This document shows, one piece after another, positions 8,076-16,629 of a DNA stretch of 64,000 bases. Numbering within the stretch: the stretch's first letter is position 1; each line of letters opens with the position of its first letter. Source of the stretch: Photobacterium aphoticum (GTDB taxonomy: Bacteria > Pseudomonadota > Gammaproteobacteria > Enterobacterales > Vibrionaceae); assembly GCF_001029435.1 (NCBI RefSeq), contig NZ_LDOV01000030.1:1-64000 (forward strand), given 5' to 3'. Below the pieces are notes generated by a model. That model ran no database searches and had not been told where the DNA came from. It worked only from the letters and a program-made list of their open reading frames with translations. The position numbers and the translations under genes were made by a program.

Positions 8076-9259
8076 ATGCTCAGTCCAGAGCAAAGCCCAT
8101 ATCCACTATAAAACCGCTGTATGACGGGTTTCGCAACCCAGAGACGGTGCGTTATTTGGCGCAAGTGATCCAGCAGGAAGCGGCGCAGCTCAACGCGCCG
8201 TTACACATCATGGAAGTGTGTGGTGGCCATACCCATACCATCATGAAGTTTGGCCTTAAAGGCTTGCTGCCAGACAACATTCAGTTCATTCATGGCCCAG
8301 GTTGTCCGGTGTGTGTGATGCCCAAAGAGCGCATCGATCACGCCATCACCTTGGCCCAGCAGCCCAATGTCATTTTGGTGACCTTAGGCGACATGATCCG
8401 CGTACCCGGCTCCCGTGGCAGCTTGGCGCAATGCCGTGCTCAAGGCGGCGATGTGCGTCCTCTGTATGATCCGCTGGATGCCTTGAGGATTGCGCAGGAA
8501 AACCCGGACAAAACCGTGGTGTTCTTTGCCATTGGCTTTGAAACCTCGACCCCGATGACCGCCGTTTTGCTGCAACAGGCGGAGGCATTAGGCATCGATA
8601 ACCTGTTATTTCACATCAACCATGTCTTGGTGCCGCCGGCCGTTCATGCAGTGATGGATGATCCGCAAGTGAAGGTGAACGCCTTTATCGGGCCGTCTCA
8701 TGTGAGTGTGATTCAGGGCGCGAAGATCTATCAACCGCTGGTGGCACAGTATGGCACGCCAGTTGTCGTCGCCGGGTTTGAACCGGTGGATGTGATGGAG
8801 TCCGTGTTGCGTCTGGTACGCCAGAAAGTCGCGGGTGAAGCCTCGGTCGATATCCAATACAGCCGCGCCGTCAGTCAAGATGGCAACGTGGCCGCCCAGC
8901 AGTGGGTGAATACTTATTTCGAACCTCGCGCCGTTTTTCGCTGGCGTGGGTTAGGCCCCATTCCTCATTCCGCGTTGCAACTGAAACCCTCTTTTTTACA
9001 CCGAGATGCTGAACGCCATTTTGCCGCGATCCTCAGTGATGAAGTGGTAGACGATCACAAAGCCTGTCAGTGTGGCGACATTTTGCGTGGCTTGGCCCAG
9101 CCTGCTGATTGCCGTGTCTTTGGTAGAGGTTGTACGCCACAGCGCCCGCTAGGCAGTTGCATGGTGAGCTCAGAAGGCGCGTGTAATGCCTATTACCGCT
9201 ATCAGGGCGTATTAAACGCCGATGCCGTGAATGCCTTAACCACAGGAAATCCGCAATGA
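8063..9259 (+). CDS. hypD: Hydrogenase Fe-cyanide assembly protein HypD
   Basis: HypD, an iron-sulphur protein, forms the scaffold on which Fe(CN)2CO is built with HypC. The 398-residue product shows MEVCGGHTHTIMKFG (conserved CGGHTH), HGPGCPVCVMP (the GPGCPVCV motif) and, near the C-terminus, the cluster ligands in CQCGDILRG, CRVFGRGCTPQ and LGSCMVSSEGAC. The start may be ATG 8063 or ATG 8072; the latter makes an ATGA overlap with hypC. Slightly longer than usual (about 370-380) because of a 20-residue N-terminal tail. Confidence 0.96.
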   Translation: MSTMNAQSRAKPISTIKPLYDGFRNPETVRYLAQVIQQEAAQLNAPLHIMEVCGGHTHTIMKFGLKGLLPDNIQFIHGPGCPVCVMPKERIDHAITLAQQPNVILVTLGDMIRVPGSRGSLAQCRAQGGDVRPLYDPLDALRIAQENPDKTVVFFAIGFETSTPMTAVLLQQAEALGIDNLLFHINHVLVPPAVHAVMDDPQVKVNAFIGPSHVSVIQGAKIYQPLVAQYGTPVVVAGFEPVDVMESVLRLVRQKVAGEASVDIQYSRAVSQDGNVAAQQWVNTYFEPRAVFRWRGLGPIPHSALQLKPSFLHRDAERHFAAILSDEVVDDHKACQCGDILRGLAQPADCRVFGRGCTPQRPLGSCMVSSEGACNAYYRYQGVLNADAVNALTTGNPQ

Positions 9260-10260
9260 AAGAGCAATACATTCAACTGAGTCACGGTGGTGGTGGCGAA
9301 GAAATGGGGCGGTTGATCAAAGACATCATTTTTACGGTGTTTGATAACCCGCTGTTGCAGCGTGAAGAAGATGCCGCCGTACTGAATTTGTCCGGTGAGA
9401 CCGCATTTACCACCGACAGCTTTACCGTGTCGCCACTGATCTTCAAAGGGGGTGATATCGGGAAACTGGCCGTGGCCGGCACCGTGAATGATTTGGCGAT
9501 GATGGGGGCGAAACCTCACTCCCTCAGTTGTAGCTTCATCATTGAAGAAGGGTTCTCGATGGCGACCCTGAAAACCCTCGTACAGAGCATGGCGCGCGAG
9601 CTGCAAGTGTGTGGTGCGCGCGTGGTGTGTGGCGATACCAAGGTCGTGCCGCGCGGGTGTGCTGACGGCATTTACATTAATACCGCCGGGCTGGGGCAGG
9701 TGGTTCAAGCGGGGATCTCTGCCCACAACCTTCAACCCGGTGATGCCATTATCGTGTCGCGCGACATTGGTTGCCACGGGGCGACCGTGCTGATGAACCG
9801 CGAAGGCCTTGAGCTAGAAGCGGATCTGCACAGTGACTGTGCGACTTTGTGGCCGGTGGTGGACGCATTAATCGCCGCAGGCATCGATATTCACGCTATG
9901 CGCGATGCGACCCGGGGCGGATTGTCGGCCGTCGTGAATGAATGGGCCCGTGCCGCCGGGGTGGGTATCACCTTACAGGAAGCCGCGATCCCGGTGCGCG
10001 ATGCGGTGCGCGGTCTGTGTGAACTGTACGGCATGGAACCGTTTGATTTGGCCAACGAAGGCACCTTTGTGCTGGCCTTGCCCGCTGATCAAGTGGCGGA
10101 TGCCTTGGCCGTAATGGCCACGTTTGCTTGCTGTCCTAGCGCGGCCGAGATCGGCTGTGTTGATCAACGACAATTGGGCAAAGTGCTACTGGCGACGCCG
10201 TGGGGCAGCTTGCGTTACCTCGATGTGCCGCAGGGCGAACTGTTGCCGAGGATCTGCTGA
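9256..10260 (+). CDS. hypE: Hydrogenase maturation dehydratase HypE
   Basis: HypE receives the carbamoyl group from HypF on its C-terminal cysteine and dehydrates it with ATP to the thiocyanate that supplies the CN ligands. The 334-residue product starts with the [14 protein letters not shown] nucleotide-binding segment, has [15 protein letters not shown], and ends exactly in PRIC, the family's acceptor cysteine. Its ATG overlaps the hypD stop by ATGA. Confidence 0.97.
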   Translation: MKEQYIQLSHGGGGEEMGRLIKDIIFTVFDNPLLQREEDAAVLNLSGETAFTTDSFTVSPLIFKGGDIGKLAVAGTVNDLAMMGAKPHSLSCSFIIEEGFSMATLKTLVQSMARELQVCGARVVCGDTKVVPRGCADGIYINTAGLGQVVQAGISAHNLQPGDAIIVSRDIGCHGATVLMNREGLELEADLHSDCATLWPVVDALIAAGIDIHAMRDATRGGLSAVVNEWARAAGVGITLQEAAIPVRDAVRGLCELYGMEPFDLANEGTFVLALPADQVADALAVMATFACCPSAAEIGCVDQRQLGKVLLATPWGSLRYLDVPQGELLPRIC

Positions 10261-10604
10261 TGCACGAGTACTCCATTGTCAGTGCCTTGATCGAACAGTG
10301 TGAAAGTCATGCCCGTGCCAATGGCGCGCGGGAAATCACCCGAGTGGCGATCAAGGTAGGACAACTCAGTGGTGTTGAGCCCGCGTTGCTCCAAACCGCC
10401 TTTGATACCTTCAAGCTGGAAGGGATTTGCCGTAACTCCGAGTTGCAGATGCAGATACAGCCTTTGGTGATCCACTGTCACACCTGCCAACAAGATGTTG
10501 AGATGCCGCATCGACAGGTCATTTGCCCGCAATGCCATGGCCGGGACACGACCGTGATAGACGGCGAAGATCTGCTGTTGATGCAGCTAGAGATGGCCAC
10601 CTGA
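10260..10604 (+). CDS. hypA: Hydrogenase nickel metallochaperone HypA
   Basis: HypA binds nickel through its N-terminal MH and works with HypB. The 114-residue product begins [14 protein letters not shown] and carries the zinc site as two CxxC pairs ([20 protein letters not shown]). ATG 10260 shares one base with the hypE stop (TGATG). Placing hypA last in the hypBCDEA set is the order I recall for Shewanella-type clusters (there in reverse). Confidence 0.96.
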   Translation: MHEYSIVSALIEQCESHARANGAREITRVAIKVGQLSGVEPALLQTAFDTFKLEGICRNSELQMQIQPLVIHCHTCQQDVEMPHRQVICPQCHGRDTTVIDGEDLLLMQLEMAT

Positions 10605-10736
10605 ACGCCGACTGCTTTTCTACCGACAGGTAACGGATTTCAACGGGTGGGGTCTTGTATCCCGCCGGCTGTTATTTCCTCGACATAACCCAAATTCGAA
10701 CCAAAAACATCATCACTCTCAAATTAAGGATGAGCC
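10605..10736 (+). promoter_or_regulatory. Short gap between maturation and structural genes
   Basis: The only gap over 100 bases in the operon before the nik genes, which are preceded by another short one. It ends with aaggatgagcc, a good ribosome site for hyaA. A second promoter for the structural genes could lie here; I see no clear hairpin terminator. Confidence 0.35.
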
Positions 10737-11888
10737 ATGGACACACATGCTGCCCTTTATGCGCTGGGACAATCCCGGCTGGCGAAATTGCGTCAGCTCC
10801 CCAGCAAAAAACAACAGCCTTTGCAGGAACGTCTGGAAGAAAACGGCATTAGCCGACGGGAATTTCTGGTGTGGAGTGCAACCCTGACGGCGGCGTTAGC
10901 CTTGCCGATGCCGTTCAGTTCTATGGTGGCAGAAGCGGCGGAACTGGCCGATCGCGTGCCGTTGATTTGGCTGCACATGGCCGAATGTACCGGCTGTTCA
11001 GAATCCTTGATCCGCTCGTCGACACCGGATGTCAGCACCCTGATTTTTGATCATGTCTCGCTTGAATATCAGGAAACCCTGATGGCCGCAGCGGGCTGGC
11101 AAGCAGAAGAAAACCTTGATGCGGCGATGCGTGATTATCACGGCCAGTATTTGTTGGCGGTTGAAGGGGCCGTGCCTACCGCTAATGGCGGCGCATTTCT
11201 GACCTTGGGCTGTAAAGGCCGTACCGGTTTAGACATGGTGCGAGAAGCGGCCGCCGGCGCAGCAGCGATTATCTCGGTGGGTACCTGCGCCTCCTTTGGT
11301 GGTGTGCAGGCGGCCAAGCCTAATCCGACCGGTGCAAAAGGCGTGCATGCGGTGATTGATCGCCCGGTGATCAACTTGGGCGGCTGTCCGCCAAGTTCCT
11401 CCAATATCGTTGGCACCCTGATGTATTACATCATGTTTGGCAAGTTGCCGGCGCTGGATACCTTCAACCGTCCTAAGTGGGCCTATGGCGCGCGCGTCCA
11501 CGATAACTGCGAACGTCGTGGTCACTTTGATGCCGGCGAGTTCGTGGAAGAGTTCGGTGACGAAGGTGCTGAAAACGGCTACTGCCTGTACAAAATGGGC
11601 TGCAAAGGGCCATACACCTACAACAACTGTCCGCAAGAGCGTTTTAACAACCACACCAGTTGGCCGGTACTGGCCGGTCACGGTTGTATTGGTTGTTCTG
11701 AACCGGATTTCTGGGATGACATGGCTGACTTTGAAAAACCACTGGGCCGCCAACTGTTACACGGATTGGATGCCACTGCCGACACCATTGGTGCCGTCAC
11801 CCTTGGCCTGACTGCCTTGGGCATTGGGGCTCACGCAGTGGGCAGTTTCTTTGCTGGCACTTATAACGATGAGGACAACGAAAAATGA
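10737..11888 (+). CDS. hyaA: Uptake [NiFe] hydrogenase small subunit
   Basis: This periplasmic electron-transfer subunit holds three iron-sulphur clusters and is exported by Tat with its large subunit. The Tat motif SRREFLV sits at residues 39-45, unusually far from the start, followed by a hydrophobic stretch and A-E-A cleavage region. Cluster motifs are ECTGCSES (proximal), GTCASFGG, GGCPPSS, HDNCERRGHFDAGEF, YCLYKMGCKGP and GHGCIGCSEP. A C-terminal membrane anchor (LGLTALGIGAHAVGSFFA) precedes the tail. The two extra cysteines that make E. coli HyaA oxygen-tolerant are glycine here (ECTG-C and SFGG), so a standard oxygen-sensitive enzyme is expected. Length 383. Confidence 0.96.
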   Translation: MDTHAALYALGQSRLAKLRQLPSKKQQPLQERLEENGISRREFLVWSATLTAALALPMPFSSMVAEAAELADRVPLIWLHMAECTGCSESLIRSSTPDVSTLIFDHVSLEYQETLMAAAGWQAEENLDAAMRDYHGQYLLAVEGAVPTANGGAFLTLGCKGRTGLDMVREAAAGAAAIISVGTCASFGGVQAAKPNPTGAKGVHAVIDRPVINLGGCPPSSSNIVGTLMYYIMFGKLPALDTFNRPKWAYGARVHDNCERRGHFDAGEFVEEFGDEGAENGYCLYKMGCKGPYTYNNCPQERFNNHTSWPVLAGHGCIGCSEPDFWDDMADFEKPLGRQLLHGLDATADTIGAVTLGLTALGIGAHAVGSFFAGTYNDEDNEK

Positions 11889-13588
11889 GCAAGCGTATTG
11901 TCATTGACCCGATCACCCGTATTGAAGGGCATCTGCGCATTGAAGTCGAAGTGGATGAGAACAATGTGATCGAAAAAGCCTGGGCCTCATCGACCCTGTT
12001 CCGTGGGCTGGAAATCATTTTGAAAGGCCGTACCCCGTTTGATGTGGGTTTGCTGGTACAGCGGATCTGTGGCGTGTGTACGTTCTCGCACTATTTGTGC
12101 GGCACTATGGCGGTGGAAGATGCCATTGGCGCAGCGGTGCCGATGAACGCCAAATACCTGCGTTCGATGATGTTGGAAGCCTTGCACATGCACGACCACA
12201 TCGTGCACTTCTATATCCTGCACGGCCTTGACTGGATAGATGTCGTTTCTGCGTTAAAAGCGGATCCAGCCAAGGCCGCCCAGGTGGCGATGCAATATTC
12301 CGATACCCCGATGGCGGCAGGTGAAGGTGAGCTGCGCGCGGTACAGGAAAAAGTGAAGAAGTTTGTCGATACCGGCAAATTGGGCCCATTCGCCAATGCG
12401 TATTGGGGTAATCCGTCGTATTCCTTTACGCCAGAGCAGAACCTGATTGGTTTGTCCCACTACTTTAAGGCGTTAGAAATTCAGCGCATTGTGGCCGAGA
12501 TGATGGCGATTTGGGGCGGCAAGAACCCGCATCCACAATCTGTTGTCGTCGGTGGGATCACCTGTGTGCGTGACATGATCAATCCAGCTCGTTTGCAGGA
12601 ATGGGCTCAGCGCCGCGCCACCGTGGTGGACTTTATTGAACGCGCTTATCAGGCCGATCTCATCATGGCAGCGGCCGCTTACGGGCAAGAGCCGTCTGTG
12701 TTGGGCGGGGTGAATGTGCGTAACTTCATGTCGACCAACGATGTTCTTGTCGGCCAGAACCAGTACTTGTTCAAGAGTGGGATCATCCGCAATGGCGACT
12801 TGTCGCAGGTGGAAGAGATTGACCCGTACAAGATTGAAGAAGACGTGACTCACTCGTGGTACAACGCCCAGCATCCGCAACACCCGCTGGATGGCACGAC
12901 TATTCCGGAACATACCCCGTTTGTTGAGCGTGAAACCGTGTTTGGCACCCTGCCAACCGTGGATGGCGAAGGCAAATACTCTTGGGTGAAATCGCCACGT
13001 TATGCCGGTGAGCCAGTGGAAGTGGGTCCGCTAGCGGCGGTATTGGTGAACTATGGGCGTGGTGTGCCGGAAGTGGTGGAGATCGTCGATGCGTTCTTGG
13101 CGCGCACCGGTTTGCCAAAAGCCGCCCTGTTTACCACCCTCGGTCGCACCGCTGCCCGCATGCTGCATACCTTGGTGCAGGCGCGTCATGGTAACCGTAC
13201 CTTTGAAGCCTTGGTGAATAACATTCAGTTTGACACCTCGACCTACATTGCGCCGGATCTGAACGCCGATGTGGAATACAAAGGTTTTGCCATGATTGAA
13301 GCGCCACGGGGTTTATTGAGCCACTGGATCCGCATTAAAGGTGGTTTGGTTGAAAACTACCAAGCGGTGGTGCCGACTACTTGGAATGCCGGCCCGCGTG
13401 ACGGTAATGGCAAAGTGGGACCGTACGAAGCCTCTCTGGTGGGGCTGAAGTTGGACGATCCGACCAAGCCGCTGGAAATTCTGCGCGTGATCCATTCCTT
13501 TGACCCTTGCATGGCGTGCTCGGTGCACGTGATGGACTACAAAGGTCAGTCGCTGAGTCAGTTCCGTATCGATCCGAACGCATTCTAA
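11885..13588 (+). CDS. hyaB: Uptake [NiFe] hydrogenase large subunit
   Basis: This is the catalytic subunit that oxidises H2 at the NiFe(CN)2CO centre. The four nickel cysteines are in RICGVC (residues 60-65) and DPCMACSVH (540-548). After His548 comes a 19-residue C-terminal extension that the protease HyaD should remove once nickel is inserted. The N-terminus RIVIDPITRIEGHLRIEVE is a family hallmark. The ATG overlaps the hyaA stop. Length 567, as normal. Confidence 0.97.
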   Translation: MSKRIVIDPITRIEGHLRIEVEVDENNVIEKAWASSTLFRGLEIILKGRTPFDVGLLVQRICGVCTFSHYLCGTMAVEDAIGAAVPMNAKYLRSMMLEALHMHDHIVHFYILHGLDWIDVVSALKADPAKAAQVAMQYSDTPMAAGEGELRAVQEKVKKFVDTGKLGPFANAYWGNPSYSFTPEQNLIGLSHYFKALEIQRIVAEMMAIWGGKNPHPQSVVVGGITCVRDMINPARLQEWAQRRATVVDFIERAYQADLIMAAAAYGQEPSVLGGVNVRNFMSTNDVLVGQNQYLFKSGIIRNGDLSQVEEIDPYKIEEDVTHSWYNAQHPQHPLDGTTIPEHTPFVERETVFGTLPTVDGEGKYSWVKSPRYAGEPVEVGPLAAVLVNYGRGVPEVVEIVDAFLARTGLPKAALFTTLGRTAARMLHTLVQARHGNRTFEALVNNIQFDTSTYIAPDLNADVEYKGFAMIEAPRGLLSHWIRIKGGLVENYQAVVPTTWNAGPRDGNGKVGPYEASLVGLKLDDPTKPLEILRVIHSFDPCMACSVHVMDYKGQSLSQFRIDPNAF

Positions 13589-13598
13589 GGAGTCCGTG

Positions 13599-14282
13599 AT
13601 GAGTAGCGAAGCAGTGCTCTATAAACGGGAGCGGGTCTTTTCGGTCGTGATCCGCGTGTGTCACTGGTTGCGGGCATTGGCGATCACTGCATTGGTGATC
13701 ACCGGGTTCTATATCTCGTGGCCGTTTCTTGTCGCACCGGAAAGCAGTGATGTGTTGGTGAATGGCTGGATCCGCTTTGCCCATGAAGTGTTTGGTTTCA
13801 TGCTGGTGGCGATCACCATGGCGCGGGTGTACCTGTTCTTCTTTAGCCGCAGCAATGTGGAAAGACGCTCCATCAATGATGCCTTGAGCACCAAAAGCTG
13901 GCTGCAGCAAATCAAAGCCTATTTGTGGATGGGCAAACCGCCTCACCACGGCGCATACGGCCCGCTGCAGTTGGTGGTGTATGCCGGGATCTCAACCTTG
14001 GCGATCTTTATGTGCGTGACCGGTTTGATGCTGTATGACAACGTCTACCACGGCGGGCTGGCGGCGATGTTGTTGCCTGTTACCGATCAGTTGACGCAAT
14101 GGATGGGCGGGTTAGCGAACGTGCGTTTGTGGCACCACTATGTGACATGGGCGTTTATCATTTTCGTCTTTATTCACATTTACATGGTGGTATGGACGGG
14201 GATCCGTTTCCGCAATGGCTCTGCCGATTCCATTCTGTCTGGTTACGACTACCAATCTGTCCGTAAGGATGATGCTGAATGA
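13599..14282 (+). CDS. hyaC: Hydrogenase b-type cytochrome subunit
   Basis: This membrane subunit passes electrons from the small subunit to the quinone pool. The 227-residue product has four hydrophobic helices, with histidines placed for two haems (RVCHWLRALAI, RFAHEVFGFML, WHHYVTWAFIIFVFIHIYMVVW). The ribosome site aaggag precedes ATG 13599. It follows hyaB by 10 bases and overlaps hyaD by ATGA. Confidence 0.95.
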   Translation: MSSEAVLYKRERVFSVVIRVCHWLRALAITALVITGFYISWPFLVAPESSDVLVNGWIRFAHEVFGFMLVAITMARVYLFFFSRSNVERRSINDALSTKSWLQQIKAYLWMGKPPHHGAYGPLQLVVYAGISTLAIFMCVTGLMLYDNVYHGGLAAMLLPVTDQLTQWMGGLANVRLWHHYVTWAFIIFVFIHIYMVVWTGIRFRNGSADSILSGYDYQSVRKDDAE

Positions 14283-14851
14283 AGATATTGCTACTGGGAA
14301 TTGGCAATGTCTTGTACGCCGACGAAGGGGTCGGCGTACATTTCGTCAATTACATCGCGGAAAACTACCGTTTCTCTCACCCTGAACACCAGATCGACAC
14401 AATGGATGGCGGCACGTTGGCGCAGGGACTCACGCCCATTCTGGCCCGTTACGATCACCTGATCGTGGTGGATACCGTTAACGCCGCCGGTGCCAAGCCC
14501 GGTCAGGTGTATTACTTCAATTTCGACAATGCGCCACCGGAAATTGACTGGCAAGGCAGCGCCCATGAAGTGGAGATGCTGCAGACCCTGATCATGATGG
14601 AGATGGTGGGCGATCGGCCTGATACCTGGATCCTCGGCATGGTACCGACGGTGTTAGAGCCGATGCATCTTGGCCTGACAACGCAGATTCAGGCGGGGAT
14701 CCCGCTCATGGAGCAAACCCTGCTCAACCATCTGCAAGGGCTGGGCATCACCTGTCAGCGGGTGGCGAATGTGGACATCACTACGCTGATCCCGGATTCA
14801 TTTAAGGCCCATGCGTTCAAGCATGATTCTTCCTGTTGCGGTGAGGCATAA
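14279..14851 (+). CDS. hyaD: Hydrogenase maturation endopeptidase HyaD
   Basis: HyaD cuts the C-terminal extension from the nickel-loaded large subunit. It belongs to the HybD/HupD peptidase family: LLLGIGNVLYADEGVGVH at the N-terminus contains the nickel-sensing Glu/Asp, followed by MDGGTLAQGL, VVDTVNA and SAHEVEMLQTL with the conserved His. The product is 190 residues and ends in a small Cys pair (SSCCGEA). Confidence 0.94.
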   Translation: MKILLLGIGNVLYADEGVGVHFVNYIAENYRFSHPEHQIDTMDGGTLAQGLTPILARYDHLIVVDTVNAAGAKPGQVYYFNFDNAPPEIDWQGSAHEVEMLQTLIMMEMVGDRPDTWILGMVPTVLEPMHLGLTTQIQAGIPLMEQTLLNHLQGLGITCQRVANVDITTLIPDSFKAHAFKHDSSCCGEA

Positions 14852-14856
14852 ACCGT

Positions 14857-16629
14857 ATGAAATTACTTCGATTTTCTTTTGCATGTTCACGCAAAGTGGC
14901 CGTGTATGCTCAGATGTGTAACCGCTACCTCGACTATGCACCCTTGTGGATCACGATCGGCTGGTGCAACGGCTGTTTCTTTCTGGAAGCGAAGGGCGAA
15001 CAGGGGGAGCTGGAAACCTTGGCGGCTGCCATTGGTAAAGACTTTCTCTACTCGATTTGGATGACGGATGCCCGCATTGAGGCGGTCGATTCTCGCATCG
15101 GTGGACGGATCCCGCTCAAAACTCGCACTGTCATCGGCCCGTTTTGTCAGCATTGCCATCCTTTGTTTGCGGATAACCAGTCGCCGCAATTTGGCCAGAC
15201 CGATTTAGCTTGTCCCGTGTGCCATGGTGAACAACATCCTTCGGCGGCGATTTCATTTGCGGACATTCAGGGGTTTGCGCAGCAGTTGCGTGAGCAAGGC
15301 GAGGTGACGCTGGCGGTTGGCGGGCATCGCACCACATTGCGTATGTTGCCGTTTACGGACGCGGCACCGCAACGGGCTCACGTGTTGGTGTGTAACCCGA
15401 ACCGTTTGGCTGCCAATTTCTCGGCGGAACATCACCATGTGATGGCGCTCTCCAGCGTAGAAAAGCCGGTGGTGACGCTGTTTGCTAAACCGTCTTCTCT
15501 GCAGCATCCCATCACGCAGACCTTGTATGGGGTACGTTTTGCCTGGCACCGCGCACTTTCGGTGCTGGCTGAAATCCTGCGCCAGCAAGGGGTGGATTAT
15601 TTGTTCTATCGCACCGATGCGCCGCAACTGTCGGTGGCGTGGGTCGCGAATCAATGGTCTGAATGCGACGTTGACGCAGCGGGTTCGGTACCTGCGCCAT
15701 TTGCCGGATTGAAAGCGCCGTTACATGACAGCGCGACGGTGCGTGGTTTACAAGCCGATTGGCACAAAAATATTGTCACCTTTGCGTTGTCTGCGCCGTC
15801 TCGGGATACCTCGGATCGTACCACCCATGCGTTGTGTGCATTGCATGCGGGCAGCATTGAGTCTGACGTGTGGCGTCATCAGGCGGTGATTTATTTCAGC
15901 AATCAATCACCGGGTCAGCTGGTGGTACTGGATCCGCGTTTGAATCCGGAGGTGTTCTTCCGGTTGCGTCCACTGCCGCAAACCGGTCAGCAATGGTGGC
16001 AGGCACTGGAAACACAAGGTCGCCATGATTTTCTGAGCCGCTTCTCAGCTCGTTTCCCGGATGACACCGCGCAACTCGTAGGTATGCACTTCACTGGCCC
16101 GCGCGATAACCTGACCACTTTGTTTGCCGCGTGTGCTTGCGTGATGGGGCTGGCAACAACAGAGCAGTCTGTTCAGCAACTAGCCGATCGGGTTATTGCG
16201 GCGGCGATGTCTTTTCATGGCAAGAATGCCCATCGCATTGATATCGGTTTTGATGAAAGCCTTGATGATAATCAAGAATCTAACGTATCCATCAGCGGAT
16301 TGGATTTTTATCAGACGCTAGCCAGTGTGATGGCGTTTCGTTTGGCGACCGATGGTGATGATGCGTCAGTGCCTAAGCTGGCGTTTGGCATCATGGATTC
16401 ACTGGCGGATCACTTGGCGACCTGGATTGAACATCTGGATGGCAAACACGGCATTGAGCAAGTGGTGCTGGCGGGCAATGAAATGACCAATGAATGCTTG
16501 GCGCAACGCTTAGCCGTACGCGTTGGGAAAAACTTTCCGTTATTTGCCAACCGCCGTTTGGCACTGGATAGCAGCAATCTGAGTGTGGGCGCCTTGCTGT
16601 TGAAGCAGCGTCGAGGCCGAGGGTGGTGA
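14857..16629 (+). CDS. HypF/Kae1-related protein of the hydrogenase cluster
   Basis: This 590-residue protein is not a standard Hyp protein. The C-terminal 100 residues (GIEQVVLAGNEMTNECLAQRL, then LFANRRLALDSSNLSVGALLL) resemble the end of the Kae1/TsaD-like domain of HypF, where SGGVFQN and DGGIALGQ occur. Residues about 95-125 have a CxxC pair set (FCQHCHPLF and CPVCHG) that may bind zinc. There is no acylphosphatase motif and no YrdC domain. I recall similar genes between hyaD and hypF in Shewanella clusters, but not an established function. It sits between hyaD and hypF and overlaps hypF by one base, so a maturation role is likely. Function unproven. Confidence 0.65.
   Translation: MKLLRFSFACSRKVAVYAQMCNRYLDYAPLWITIGWCNGCFFLEAKGEQGELETLAAAIGKDFLYSIWMTDARIEAVDSRIGGRIPLKTRTVIGPFCQHCHPLFADNQSPQFGQTDLACPVCHGEQHPSAAISFADIQGFAQQLREQGEVTLAVGGHRTTLRMLPFTDAAPQRAHVLVCNPNRLAANFSAEHHHVMALSSVEKPVVTLFAKPSSLQHPITQTLYGVRFAWHRALSVLAEILRQQGVDYLFYRTDAPQLSVAWVANQWSECDVDAAGSVPAPFAGLKAPLHDSATVRGLQADWHKNIVTFALSAPSRDTSDRTTHALCALHAGSIESDVWRHQAVIYFSNQSPGQLVVLDPRLNPEVFFRLRPLPQTGQQWWQALETQGRHDFLSRFSARFPDDTAQLVGMHFTGPRDNLTTLFAACACVMGLATTEQSVQQLADRVIAAAMSFHGKNAHRIDIGFDESLDDNQESNVSISGLDFYQTLASVMAFRLATDGDDASVPKLAFGIMDSLADHLATWIEHLDGKHGIEQVVLAGNEMTNECLAQRLAVRVGKNFPLFANRRLALDSSNLSVGALLLKQRRGRGW

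Noticed and set aside
9202-9777. Long minus-strand open frames inside hypD-hypE, hyaA, hyaB-hyaC, the HypF-like gene and others
   Set aside because: They lie opposite clear genes of high GC third position, show no family resemblance and have no ribosome sites. They are shadows.
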